Source of the DNA: Gemmatimonadota bacterium
GTDB taxonomy: Bacteria; Gemmatimonadota; Gemmatimonadetes; Longimicrobiales; Gaopeijiaceae
Length of the DNA stretch: 64,000 bases
Assembly (NCBI GenBank): GCA_022560615.1
Contig: JADFSR010000002.1
Span: forward strand, 1 to 64,000
Direction of reading: 5' to 3'
The position numbers were made by a program, and so were the translations under genes. Numbering within the stretch: the first letter of the stretch is position 1; the number at the start of each line of letters is the position of its first letter. Of this stretch, positions 56,620 through 64,000 are shown in pieces. A model generated the notes under the pieces. That model saw only the letters and a program-made list of their open reading frames with translations, did no database searches and was not told the DNA's origin.

Positions 56620-57114
56620 ATGGTGAACGGTTCCACGCTGCTGCCCGAGTTCGATGCCGAGGTGGCCAACACGCGCCGCATGTTCGCAGCAATCCCCGAC
56701 GAAAAACTCGACTTCCAGCCGCACGAGAAGTCGTACACGCTACTCAAGCTCGCTGCGCACGTCGCGAACCTGCCCAGCTGGATCAGCCTGACGTTGGCCA
56801 CGGACGAGCTGGACCTCGCCGCCGGCTTCGATCAGCCGGATCCCAAGAACATGGCGGACATCGTCGCGATCTTCGACGGCGCGGTTGCGGAAGGCCGGAC
56901 CGCGCTCGAGGGCGCGAGCGCGGACGCGATGACGGCCGACTGGACGCTCAGGACCGGAGACGAGGTGCACTTTCAGATGCCGAAGGGTGTGGTGCTCCGT
57001 TCGTTCGTGTTCAACCACCTCGTTCACCACCGCGCGCAAATCTGCGTGTATCTGCGGTTGCTCGACATCCCCGTGCCCGGCATGTACGGACCGTCCGCAG
57101 ACGAAACGATGTAG
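56620..57114 (+). CDS. DinB-family protein (DUF1993-like four-helix bundle)
   Basis: A 164-residue four-helix bundle protein. The metal-binding histidines are seen in LKLAAHVANLPSWISLTL (His about 48) and VFNHLVHHRAQICVYLRLLD (about 133-152), the usual DinB pattern; LDFQPHEKSYTLLKLAAHVA fits the first pair of helices. DinB-like proteins bind divalent metals and some act as thiol-dependent enzymes. Here there is no partner gene. The start ATG follows AGAGGACAACG. It is convergent with the recQ gene. Confidence 0.88.
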   Translation: MVNGSTLLPEFDAEVANTRRMFAAIPDEKLDFQPHEKSYTLLKLAAHVANLPSWISLTLATDELDLAAGFDQPDPKNMADIVAIFDGAVAEGRTALEGASADAMTADWTLRTGDEVHFQMPKGVVLRSFVFNHLVHHRAQICVYLRLLDIPVPGMYGPSADETM

Positions 57115-57154
57115 CGGCCCTTTCGCGGAGAGGAACTCGTTCCCCCACGGGCTG

Positions 57155-58678
57155 CTACCTCTCCCGAAGAGCCTCGAGGAAGGCGTTGCCGTACCGATCG
57201 AGCTTGGTCGGCCCGACTCCGGATACATCCAGCAATTCACCGGCGGTGCGGGGGCGGCGAGCGACCATCTCGCGTAGAACCTTGTCGCTGAAGACGACGT
57301 AGGCGGGGACGCCCTGCCGATCCGCGAGATCCCTCCTCAAGTCGCGCAGCGTCTGGAAGAGCTCTTCCTCTTCAGCCGTGGCCGGACCCGCCGTCGAGTG
57401 AACGTGCATGGCGCGCTTGCGGCCAGGCTTTAAGCGGCCACTAGGCATGAACGCCGCGGCCAACTCCTCTACGGAGACTCCGGAGCAGACGTCGCACGAG
57501 CTTTCACACGGCGCCATCACCTCGTCGAAGTGCGCGAGGATCGCTTGATGGCGGCACCGCCTTCCCTCCACGAGGCGGAAGAGATCGACCGTAGCTTGCC
57601 GTTTGATGCGCCACAGTTCCGGATCGTCGATGTCGTTCAGGAAACGCTCGTGCAGCTTGACGTCGGCCCAGGAATAGAAAAGCACACAGTCGCTCTCGAG
57701 CCCGTCCCGCCCGGCGCGCCCGATCTCCTGGTACCACGACTCGACGTCCTTCGGCATATCGCGGTGGATCACGTAGCGCACGTTCGACTTGTCGATGCCC
57801 ATCCCGAACGCCACGGTCGCGACGATGACGTCAACGTCGTCGTGCTGGAACGCATCCTGGTTGGTCTGGCGCACGTCGGTCGGCAGTCCGGCGTGGTACG
57901 GACGCGCGCGCACGCCCTGCTCGCGGAGGAACGCTGCGGTCTGCTCCACGCCCCGTCGGCTGAGGCAGTACACGATGCCGCTCTCACCCTCCCGGCGCCG
58001 GATAAGAGCGAGGATCTCTTTGCGCGTATTCCCGATCCCCTTCTTGCGACACCGGACCAGCAGATTGGGTCGGAAGAACGAGCCCTTGAAGCCCGCGGGG
58101 TTGGTCATGCCGAGTTGGCGAAGGATGTCTCGAGCCACGGCCTTCGTAGCGGTCGCGGTGAGCGCCAGGACCGGTACGTCGAGGCTGTCCTTCAAGCGTT
58201 GCAGCCGCCGATAGGACGGCCGGAAGTCGTGTCCCCATTGGCTGATACAGTGCGCCTCATCGACTACCAAGAGCGAGATCGGACAGCCTTGGATGAAGTC
58301 TCGTAGGGTCCCGTCGAGAGCCTCCGGCGCCAGATACACCAGCTCGAATTCCCCACGCCGAAGAGCCGATAAGCGACGTTGCCTCTCATCGAAACCGAGA
58401 GTCGAGTTGATCTCGGCGGCGCGGAAGCCCAACGACCGCAACGCGTCGACTTGGTCCTTCATCAGACTGATGAGCGGCGACAGCACGAGCACCGTCCCGT
58501 CGAGAATTCGGGCCGGGAGCTGGAAGGTCAGCGACTTACCTGCACCGGTGGGCATCACGGCAATGCAGTCACGGCCGGCGAGTACCGCTTCGACGACCTC
58601 GCGCTGGCCGGGTCGGAAGTCCTCGAAGCCGAAGGTGTCTCGAAGGACGGTGAGCGGGTCGAGTCGGGTCACGGACAT
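57155..58678 (-). CDS. recQ: ATP-dependent DNA helicase RecQ
   Basis: A 507-residue RecQ helicase. Motif 0 is [14 protein letters not shown], motif [16 protein letters not shown], motif [21 protein letters not shown], motif III LTATAT, motif [21 protein letters not shown] and motif [12 protein letters not shown]. The zinc-binding segment has [10 protein letters not shown] and [10 protein letters not shown]-terminal HRDC domain follows ([20 protein letters not shown], then [20 protein letters not shown]); the winged-helix part between is shortened, so the protein is about 100 residues less than E. coli RecQ. It unwinds DNA 3' to 5' in recombination and repair. Confidence 0.93.
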   Translation of the reverse strand: MSVTRLDPLTVLRDTFGFEDFRPGQREVVEAVLAGRDCIAVMPTGAGKSLTFQLPARILDGTVLVLSPLISLMKDQVDALRSLGFRAAEINSTLGFDERQRRLSALRRGEFELVYLAPEALDGTLRDFIQGCPISLLVVDEAHCISQWGHDFRPSYRRLQRLKDSLDVPVLALTATATKAVARDILRQLGMTNPAGFKGSFFRPNLLVRCRKKGIGNTRKEILALIRRREGESGIVYCLSRRGVEQTAAFLREQGVRARPYHAGLPTDVRQTNQDAFQHDDVDVIVATVAFGMGIDKSNVRYVIHRDMPKDVESWYQEIGRAGRDGLESDCVLFYSWADVKLHERFLNDIDDPELWRIKRQATVDLFRLVEGRRCRHQAILAHFDEVMAPCESSCDVCSGVSVEELAAAFMPSGRLKPGRKRAMHVHSTAGPATAEEEELFQTLRDLRRDLADRQGVPAYVVFSDKVLREMVARRPRTAGELLDVSGVGPTKLDRYGNAFLEALRER

Positions 58679-58884
58679 GGCGTCGAGAGGAGCGCGAACG
58701 GCGACCGAAGACTAATCCTGGACCCCGGCCTCGCGTATGGTCGGATGCGAAGTCATGCGCCCCCACCGGCGCGGGCCGTCACCGCCACGACCACCGAGTC
58801 GGTCACTGCACCTGACGCCCCGAGTACATGTGGAGCGGTGCCACCAAGGCATCGGCAACCGGCCCTTAGATATTGTATATCCCG

Positions 58885-58912
58885 TTGACATATCCCACAC
58901 CCCGAATAGCGT
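58885..58912 (+). promoter_or_regulatory. Putative promoter of vapBC
   Basis: TTGACA (58885-58890), 16 nt, and TAGCGT (58907-58912) lie 30 nt before the vapB start. GTATATCCC and CATATCCCA repeated around the -35 box could be antitoxin sites. Confidence 0.4.
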
Positions 58913-58942
58913 TGATCAACAGCCTGAGTACAGGAGAGTCCA

Positions 58943-59182
58943 ATGTCCACAGCGAGAACCAAGGTCTTCATGAGCAATAGGAGTCAAGCCGTCAGGCTGC
59001 CGAAGAGTGTTGCGCTCCCAGAAGGGGTCAAAGACGTGGTGATCGTCGCCATCGACAATAGACGCATCATTACTCCAGTGGGTGAGTCCTGGGACGATTG
59101 GTTCGACCAAGGCGGCGTCTCCGACGACTTCATGCGTGTACGTGAACAGCCTCAAGACCAAAACCGAGAACCCATCGAGTGA
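58943..59182 (+). CDS. vapB: VapB-type antitoxin (AbrB/SpoVT fold)
   Basis: A 79-residue antitoxin with a swapped-hairpin AbrB domain: RTKVFMSNRSQAVRLPKSVA (5-24) is the classic VapB/VagC start, followed by LPEGVKDVVIVAIDNRRIIT and an acidic/aromatic toxin-binding tail (SWDDWFDQGGVSDDFM). The toxin gene overlaps its stop (TGATG). It blocks the VapC nuclease and represses its own promoter. Confidence 0.92.
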   Translation: MSTARTKVFMSNRSQAVRLPKSVALPEGVKDVVIVAIDNRRIITPVGESWDDWFDQGGVSDDFMRVREQPQDQNREPIE

Positions 59183-59577
59183 TGAAGTTCATGCTCGACA
59201 CGAACACTTTAATTTACACGATCAACAACCGACCAGCGAACGTGCGAAAGCGCTTTAGTCGCCATGAGGGTCAACTCTGCATCTCCACGGTCAGTTGGGG
59301 AGAGCTCGTGTACGCCTGCGAAAAATCGTCGCGACCGGAGGAAAACTTGGCAGACATAGAGTCGATGGCGAACCGCCTTGAGATCGCCGTATTCGACACG
59401 ACAGCCGCCGCCCATTTCGGCCAGATTCGGGCTGACCTGGCTCGACTGGGTAAGCCGATCGGTCCCTACGACATGATGATCGCCGGCCATGCACGTTCTT
59501 TAGGGTTGGTGCTGATCACCAATAACGTGAAGGAGTTCCGTCGCGTTTCCGGACTTCGTGTTGAGAATTGGACCTGA
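59182..59577 (+). CDS. vapC: VapC toxin (PIN-domain ribonuclease)
   Basis: A 131-residue PIN-domain toxin. Acidic active-site residues are in FMLDTNTLIYTI (Asp5), TVSWGELVYACEKS (Glu), GPYDMMIAGHARSLG (Asp) and LITNNVKEFRRVSGL (Asn in place of the usual Asp-Asn pair order). It cleaves tRNA or rRNA in known members. ATG 59182 overlaps the vapB stop; a GTG one codon earlier is possible. This is a standard vapBC pair. Confidence 0.92.
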   Translation: MKFMLDTNTLIYTINNRPANVRKRFSRHEGQLCISTVSWGELVYACEKSSRPEENLADIESMANRLEIAVFDTTAAAHFGQIRADLARLGKPIGPYDMMIAGHARSLGLVLITNNVKEFRRVSGLRVENWT

Positions 59578-59837
59578 TTTAGGAAAATCACCAAGGACAA
59601 CAGCGACCCCACCACGTCCATGGTGATCGCGGAGGTAAGACGATGCCGTTCGGCGACCTCTACGTCCCTGTCAACCTCGCTGTAGCGTTCGCCGAGCGTG
59701 GCCCTCGTATCACAACGCTGCTCGGATGGATCGTGGGGTGACCCGGGAGCCACGCCCGCCGGTCGACGACACGTCGGCCGGCGGGCTATACTGCAGTCCC
59801 CGTCCCGGACCAAAGAGCACATCGGAGCTCGTACACA
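59578..59837. other. Intergenic stretch, no supported gene
   Basis: A 260-bp gap between vapC and the peptidase gene. No complete frame with a start and ribosome site is evident. The short inverted pair CCGGTCGACGACACGTCGGC at 59758 is probably chance in GC-rich DNA. Confidence 0.4.
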
Positions 59838-62447
59838 ATGTTGAAGGCCTTCGCGCTCGTCGCGCTGATCCAGGTACCCGCGCCCACTCAGGAACTGTCT
59901 CCGGGCACACGGTACGACGCGTCGATCCCCACGCTCGAGCAGGTCGCGGGCCACGACTTCCGCGAGGAGATCACGCCGCCCGATCAGGTGGTCGCATACC
60001 TGAAGGCTTTGGCCGAGGCGGCGCCGGACCGCGCTGAGCTGATGTGGACGGGCGAGACGTGGGAAGGGCGACCGACCGTCATGCTGGTGATCGGGTCCGC
60101 GGAACGAATGGCCAGCCTCGAGGCGGTCAAGACCGACCTGCGCCGCCTCGCTGACCCGCGCACGCTCGAGGGCGGAGATGCCGAGCGTCTGATCGCGGAG
60201 CTGCCGGTCGTCACCGCGCTCGTGCACGGCGTACATGGAAACGAGATCAGTTCGAGCGGAGCGGCGATGGCCGAGGCGTACCACCTGCTCGCGGCCGAGG
60301 GCGACGCGACCGTGGAGTTGATCCTGCGTGAATCGCTCGTGCTCATCGACCCGATGCAAAACCCCGACGGCCGCGCGCGCTTCGTCTTCCAGAATACGAT
60401 GGCGCGCGCGCGCTGGGAGGATGCGGAGCCGGCGTCGGCTGAGCACGACGAGCCGTGGCCGGGCGGACGCGTGAACCACTACTTGTTCGATCTGAACCGG
60501 GACTGGTTCGCCCAGACCCAGCCGGAGACGCGCGGCCGCGTGGCCGCACTGCTCGAGTTCATGCCACATGTGGTCGTCGACCTGCACGAGATGGGCGGCA
60601 ACTCGACGTACTATTTTCCGCCCAATGCCATCCCTGGGAACACGTGGACGACCGACGAGCAGAGGGCGCTCAACGATGTCTTCGGTGCCGCGAATGCCGC
60701 CTCGTTCGACGAGCGTGGCTTCGCCTATTTCAACCGCGACACCTACGACGCCTTCTATCCCGGATACGGCGTCTCGTGGCCGATGGCGCAGGGAGCGATC
60801 GGCGCCACGTACGAGCAGGCCTCGGCGCGTGGGCTCGTATTCCTGCGCAGTGACGGCGACCGACTGACATACGGCGACGGAGTGCTGCACCACTTCACCG
60901 CCGCGATCCAGACCGCCGCGACGGCCGCGACCCACCGGGAGCGCATTCTGCGCACCTTCCTGGAGTTCCGGGCGAGCGCGGTCGCGTTGGGCCGTTCGGG
61001 AGCGAGGGAGTACGTGCTCACGTCCGAGCATGACCCGGGAATGGCGCGCCGCCTCGCCGAGACGCTCGTGCGCTCCGGCATCGAGGTGAACAAGGCGCTC
61101 GAGCCAGTCTCGGTGGATGGACGCACGCTGCCCGCCGAGGGCACCTACATCGTGCCGATGGATCAGCCGACGCACAGACTCATCCGCAACCTGCTCGATC
61201 CGCACACGCCGATGGATGCCGACTTCGTCGCTCGGCAGGTCGAGCGGCGCGCGAACCGGCTACCGGATCAGATCTACGACGTCACGGCGTGGAGCATGCC
61301 CTCACTCTGGGACGTCGAGTTGATCATGGCGGACCGCCCGACCGGCGCCGCGACCGTATCGCTCAACTACACGCGCCAGATGCGCGACGTCGCGTCACTC
61401 CGGGACGCCGCTGTCGGTTACCTCATGCCGTGGGGCACAAGCGCGGCGGCAGCGGTCGCCGAAGCGTTGAGAGAAGGCATTCGCGTCCGGTCCGCCGGTG
61501 GCGAGTTCACCCTCGGCGGGCGGGAATACGCGGTCGGGACGGCGATCATCCGTAACTCGGACAACGGAAGCGATCTCCCGCAGAGGCTGGCGCGCATCGC
61601 AACGAAGCACGGCGCCGAAGTCGTGCCGATCGACGACTCGTATGTGAGCGAGGGCATGTCGCTCGGCAGCGGCCGGGTCCGTCACCTCACCGAGCCACGC
61701 GTGCTGCTCGTATATGACCGGCCCGGCCAGACATACTCGGTCGGGTGGGCCCGCTATGTGCTGGAGCAGCGATACGGGCAGCGCACGACCGCTGTACGTG
61801 CCTCGAGCCTCGGCCGCGTCGACTTCTCGGACTTCGACGTCATCGTCTTCCCGAGTGGCAACTACGCGAGCGCCGTAGGCGACGGAATGCAGGACGAGCT
61901 GCGCGCGTGGATGCGCGCCGGCGGCACGATGATCACAATGGCGGAGTCGACGCGCTGGGCGGCAGATACGGGGCTGCTCGCGACGACCGCCGAGCGACGC
62001 GGCGGACGCGAGGAGGGAGACGAGCCGCCAGAGTCGGGGACCGCGGACCAGCCGATCGATTTCCTGGAAGCGATCGCCCCGACCGATGAGGCGCCCGAAC
62101 AGACTCCCGGCGCGATCGTGCGCGGGATCCTGGACACCGGGCACTGGCTCGCGAGTGGCACCGACGGTGAGATCGGCGTGCTGGTCGAAGGCACGCGCAT
62201 CTTCAGCCCGATCACGCTCGACCGCGGCACCAACGTCGGCCGGTACGCCGGAGTCGACGACCTGGTCATGGGGGGCATCGTCTGGGAGGACGCCAAGCCC
62301 CAGCTCGCGAGCAAGCCGTTCCTCATTCATCAGCCGATGGGTGGCGGGCAACTGATCGCCTTTGCGGAGGATCCGAACTACCGCGCGTACGCCGAAGCGA
62401 CGCAGTTGCTCTTCATCAACGCCGTACTGCTCGGGCCCGGTCGCTAG
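59838..62447 (+). CDS. M14-family zinc carboxypeptidase-like exported protein
   Basis: An 869-residue exported protein of the M14 metallopeptidase family. A short signal (LKAFALVALIQVPAP) precedes the catalytic domain: zinc ligands His133/Glu136 in HGVHGNEISS, later His250 in VVVDLHEMGGNS, and the catalytic Glu326 in IGATYEQASARGL, with LVLIDPMQNPDGRARFVF as the family core. The last 450 residues are a beta-rich region with a glutamine-amidotransferase-like fold (LLVYDRPGQTYSVGWARYVL, DVIVFPSGNY, GGTMITMAES). Members are common in Gemmatimonadota- and Bacteroidota-like genomes, with unknown peptide substrates. Its 3' end overlaps the convergent gene by 4 bp. Confidence 0.9.
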   Translation: MLKAFALVALIQVPAPTQELSPGTRYDASIPTLEQVAGHDFREEITPPDQVVAYLKALAEAAPDRAELMWTGETWEGRPTVMLVIGSAERMASLEAVKTDLRRLADPRTLEGGDAERLIAELPVVTALVHGVHGNEISSSGAAMAEAYHLLAAEGDATVELILRESLVLIDPMQNPDGRARFVFQNTMARARWEDAEPASAEHDEPWPGGRVNHYLFDLNRDWFAQTQPETRGRVAALLEFMPHVVVDLHEMGGNSTYYFPPNAIPGNTWTTDEQRALNDVFGAANAASFDERGFAYFNRDTYDAFYPGYGVSWPMAQGAIGATYEQASARGLVFLRSDGDRLTYGDGVLHHFTAAIQTAATAATHRERILRTFLEFRASAVALGRSGAREYVLTSEHDPGMARRLAETLVRSGIEVNKALEPVSVDGRTLPAEGTYIVPMDQPTHRLIRNLLDPHTPMDADFVARQVERRANRLPDQIYDVTAWSMPSLWDVELIMADRPTGAATVSLNYTRQMRDVASLRDAAVGYLMPWGTSAAAAVAEALREGIRVRSAGGEFTLGGREYAVGTAIIRNSDNGSDLPQRLARIATKHGAEVVPIDDSYVSEGMSLGSGRVRHLTEPRVLLVYDRPGQTYSVGWARYVLEQRYGQRTTAVRASSLGRVDFSDFDVIVFPSGNYASAVGDGMQDELRAWMRAGGTMITMAESTRWAADTGLLATTAERRGGREEGDEPPESGTADQPIDFLEAIAPTDEAPEQTPGAIVRGILDTGHWLASGTDGEIGVLVEGTRIFSPITLDRGTNVGRYAGVDDLVMGGIVWEDAKPQLASKPFLIHQPMGGGQLIAFAEDPNYRAYAEATQLLFINAVLLGPGR

Positions 62448-63730
62448 TCGTCGCGGAGACTTCCCAGCGCCTGCTGCTCGACCTCGATGATTTCAGCCAA
62501 GACCTCGCCCAAACGGCCGAACACGTCGGCTGCCTCGACTGGAGTCAGGTCGCAGTTGGCGACCAGGTCCCGTTGCTCGGCGTGGAGCATGGCCATCTGC
62601 TCGGCCACCGGCTGTCCATCCATCTGGGCACTGCGGAGATCGGCGAGCTCGGCGTAACGAGTGAGGTCGTCGCTGGCTGCGATCGCGGTTGTGGCCAGTC
62701 GAGACCACAACTCGCCACTCCGCCGGAAAGCCGACGCCGCCTCCGAGGTGCGTTCGCCGCCGAGGATCCCCGCGGCCTCCTCCAGGAAGTCCGCGTACAG
62801 AAAGCGACCGGCCCCGGGCGCCGTGTAGGCGTGCGTCACGCAATCGTACAGTCGCGTGAGCCCGATGGCGGCGCGGGAGCCGTCCGCGAAGATGCGGTGC
62901 CAGCTCTTCTTTTCGCTGGGCCTCGTGAGCAGTCGATGCCACTTCTTCAGCCCAGCCATACCGACATTTGCTGCAAACTGAGGAACAGGCGGCGTGTCGT
63001 AACCGCGCACGCCCGCACGCAGCGCGGTGTTCACCGCTCCGACCCAGTCGTGCTCGCCTGGCACCGCCGTGACCGAGATCACTCGGTGCTTGGCCGGGCG
63101 GTATGCCGCGCGCGCAGCCGCAAAGGTGTCGGCATCCACCGAAAGCGCCTGGGGCGCACGATCATCGAGCAGCAAGGTCCCGTCCGTGCGACCGATCACG
63201 CCGACCACATGCGGGCTCATGGCGGACTCGTCACGCGGCAGACCAAGGTAGTCCAGCCACCCCGCGCCCACCGTGCAAATCGCGGGGGTCTCCTCATCCA
63301 GAAGTGCATCCAACTCCCGGCGGCCCTTGGCTGCACTCCCCGTGGTCGAAATTCGAACCTTCGCGCCCGCCCGCTCGAATAGCGGTTCGAGGAAGGAGTC
63401 CGGCGTGGAGCTGTTCCGACCCACAATCGTCATCGTCGGCGTGCCCTCGTACTCGAAGACCCCGTACAGGAATCCCACGCCGCCTGCCAAACCAAAGGCC
63501 ATGGCCTCGGTGAGAGGGGCACCGTCGTGACCCACGACGCCCGCATTGGCCAGCAGGTTGCGTGCAGCGGCCACGTCCGCCTGCTGACCTCCGACCGCAT
63601 GAACGGAGGGGAAGAGAGGTAGCGTGATCGGGGCCTCCGCTCGGGGTTGGTCAGGACGGGCGGCCAGGATCTGGGCGCGGGCGACAGCATACCGCTCGCC
63701 GGTTGAACGTACCCGCTCCTTCGCTCTCAA
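62444..63730 (-). CDS. BtrH N-terminal / DUF4872-like protein
   Basis: A protein of about 428 residues with a BtrH-type N-terminal domain (a papain-fold, acyl-handling domain): AVGGQQADVAAARNLLANAG, EAMAFGLAGGVGFLYGVFEY and TICTVGAG-like PAICTVGAGWLDYLGLPRDE with HVVGVIGRTDGTLLLDDRAP. The second half (DUF4872-like) has KKWHRLLTRPSEKKSWHRIF and TAPGAGRFLYADFLEEAAGI. BtrH transfers an acyl group in butirosin synthesis; relatives occur in peptide-modifying clusters, but no such genes are seen here. The only start is TTG at 63730, 26 bp from the divergent alcohol dehydrogenase gene; the N-terminal 40 residues are basic and not conserved-looking. Confidence 0.8.
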   Translation of the reverse strand: MRAKERVRSTGERYAVARAQILAARPDQPRAEAPITLPLFPSVHAVGGQQADVAAARNLLANAGVVGHDGAPLTEAMAFGLAGGVGFLYGVFEYEGTPTMTIVGRNSSTPDSFLEPLFERAGAKVRISTTGSAAKGRRELDALLDEETPAICTVGAGWLDYLGLPRDESAMSPHVVGVIGRTDGTLLLDDRAPQALSVDADTFAAARAAYRPAKHRVISVTAVPGEHDWVGAVNTALRAGVRGYDTPPVPQFAANVGMAGLKKWHRLLTRPSEKKSWHRIFADGSRAAIGLTRLYDCVTHAYTAPGAGRFLYADFLEEAAGILGGERTSEAASAFRRSGELWSRLATTAIAASDDLTRYAELADLRSAQMDGQPVAEQMAMLHAEQRDLVANCDLTPVEAADVFGRLGEVLAEIIEVEQQALGSLRDD

Positions 63731-63756
63731 CCCAAACCCCTGTAGATTCGCCGCCT

Positions 63757-64000
63757 ATGAAAAGCTACCAGTTTCGAGACTACGGTCAGCCGCTCGAGGC
63801 CATCGAGGCCCCGACACCCGAGCCCGTCGGCACCGAGCTGTTGATGCGCGTCGTCGCGTGCGGTGCGTGCCACAGCGACGTGCACGTCTGGGAGGGCCAA
63901 TACGACATGGGTGGTGGGCGGAAGCTGGACGTGCGCGTGGGCCGCGACCTGCCCTTCACGCTCGGCCACGAAATCGTCGGTGAGGTCGTCGCGATGGGAC
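63757..64000 (+). CDS. Zinc-dependent alcohol dehydrogenase, partial (3' end outside)
   Basis: The first 81 residues of a medium-chain zinc alcohol dehydrogenase: MKSYQFRDYGQPLEAIEAPT, then VVACGACHSDVHVWEG, where Cys and the following His-Ser-Asp are the catalytic zinc site, and LGHEIVGEVVAMG with the His-Glu pair. The rest, including the structural zinc loop, lies outside. No ribosome site is obvious before the ATG; the divergent promoter region is only 26 bp long. Confidence 0.88.
   Translation, partial: MKSYQFRDYGQPLEAIEAPTPEPVGTELLMRVVACGACHSDVHVWEGQYDMGGGRKLDVRVGRDLPFTLGHEIVGEVVAMG

Noticed and set aside
59466-61205. 579-codon minus-strand frame
   Set aside because: It is antisense to vapC and the M14 peptidase and has the His/Arg/Asp-rich look of a GC-driven shadow frame.

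Overview
The window is GC-rich, densely coded DNA from a Gram-negative, aerobic bacterium. It carries lipoprotein signals, a beta-barrel porin, a type II secretion pseudopilin-like protein, ECF and sigma-54 regulation, selenoneine genes and polyprenyl-phospho-arabinose genes. This mix would suit an environmental lineage such as Gemmatimonadota, but that placement is inference: there is no rRNA or other phylogenetic marker here, and I see no tRNA, CRISPR array or replication origin.

Layout. 1-5.5 kb: partial MFS exporter, small membrane proteins, NAD(P)H-hydrate epimerase, a redoxin with an in-frame UGA at its catalytic position, a DUF4136 lipoprotein and an ECF sigma/anti-sigma pair. 5.5-10.9 kb: a broken old-yellow-enzyme gene, a quinone-oxidoreductase-like enzyme, and a MarR regulator with two NmrA-like reductases, all three behind near-identical palindromes. 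10.9-17.2 kb: gene relics, then a sigma-54 activator placed between two sigma-54 promoters that serve a SnoaL-like gene on one side and a doxX / FMN-oxidase-like / isochorismatase operon on the other. 17.2-29.2 kb: aldehyde dehydrogenase plus acetolactate-synthase-like enzyme, selenoneine genes senA-senB, an FHA-protease, brnTA, a flavoprotein disulfide reductase, an ABC exporter and a glyoxalase-like protein. 29.3-42.3 kb: a three-gene decaprenylphospho-arabinose cassette, a broken amidohydrolase, a di-heme / Rieske / porin operon behind two DtxR-type boxes, a DUF4097 protein, a PQQ sugar dehydrogenase, a ChaN-like lipoprotein and a glutamate-synthase-like FMN enzyme. 42.3-46.6 kb: remains of IS91, ISL3 and integrase-type elements mixed with two toxin-antitoxin modules. 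46.6-64 kb: ordinary metabolic, repair and transport genes, a 308-bp element with 34-bp inverted ends, another toxin-antitoxin pair, an M14 peptidase and a partial alcohol dehydrogenase.

The most interesting theme is selenium. The redoxin at 3177-3710 has UGA exactly where relatives carry the peroxidatic cysteine of the RGxWCPxC motif, followed 16 nt later by a 6-bp hairpin with an AGUU loop, which fits the bacterial SECIS rules. About 17 kb away, senA and senB encode the two dedicated enzymes of selenoneine synthesis, without an adjacent senC. Together they suggest a cell that makes selenophosphate and uses it for both selenocysteine and selenoneine.

Several regulators sit beside their own likely binding sites (MarR, sigma-54 activator, PadR, BrnA, HigA and Phd types), so much of the local circuitry can be read from sequence. 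About eight genes are broken by frameshifts or internal deletions, mostly near mobile-element debris. If this is a metagenome assembly, some single-base frameshifts could be sequencing errors.
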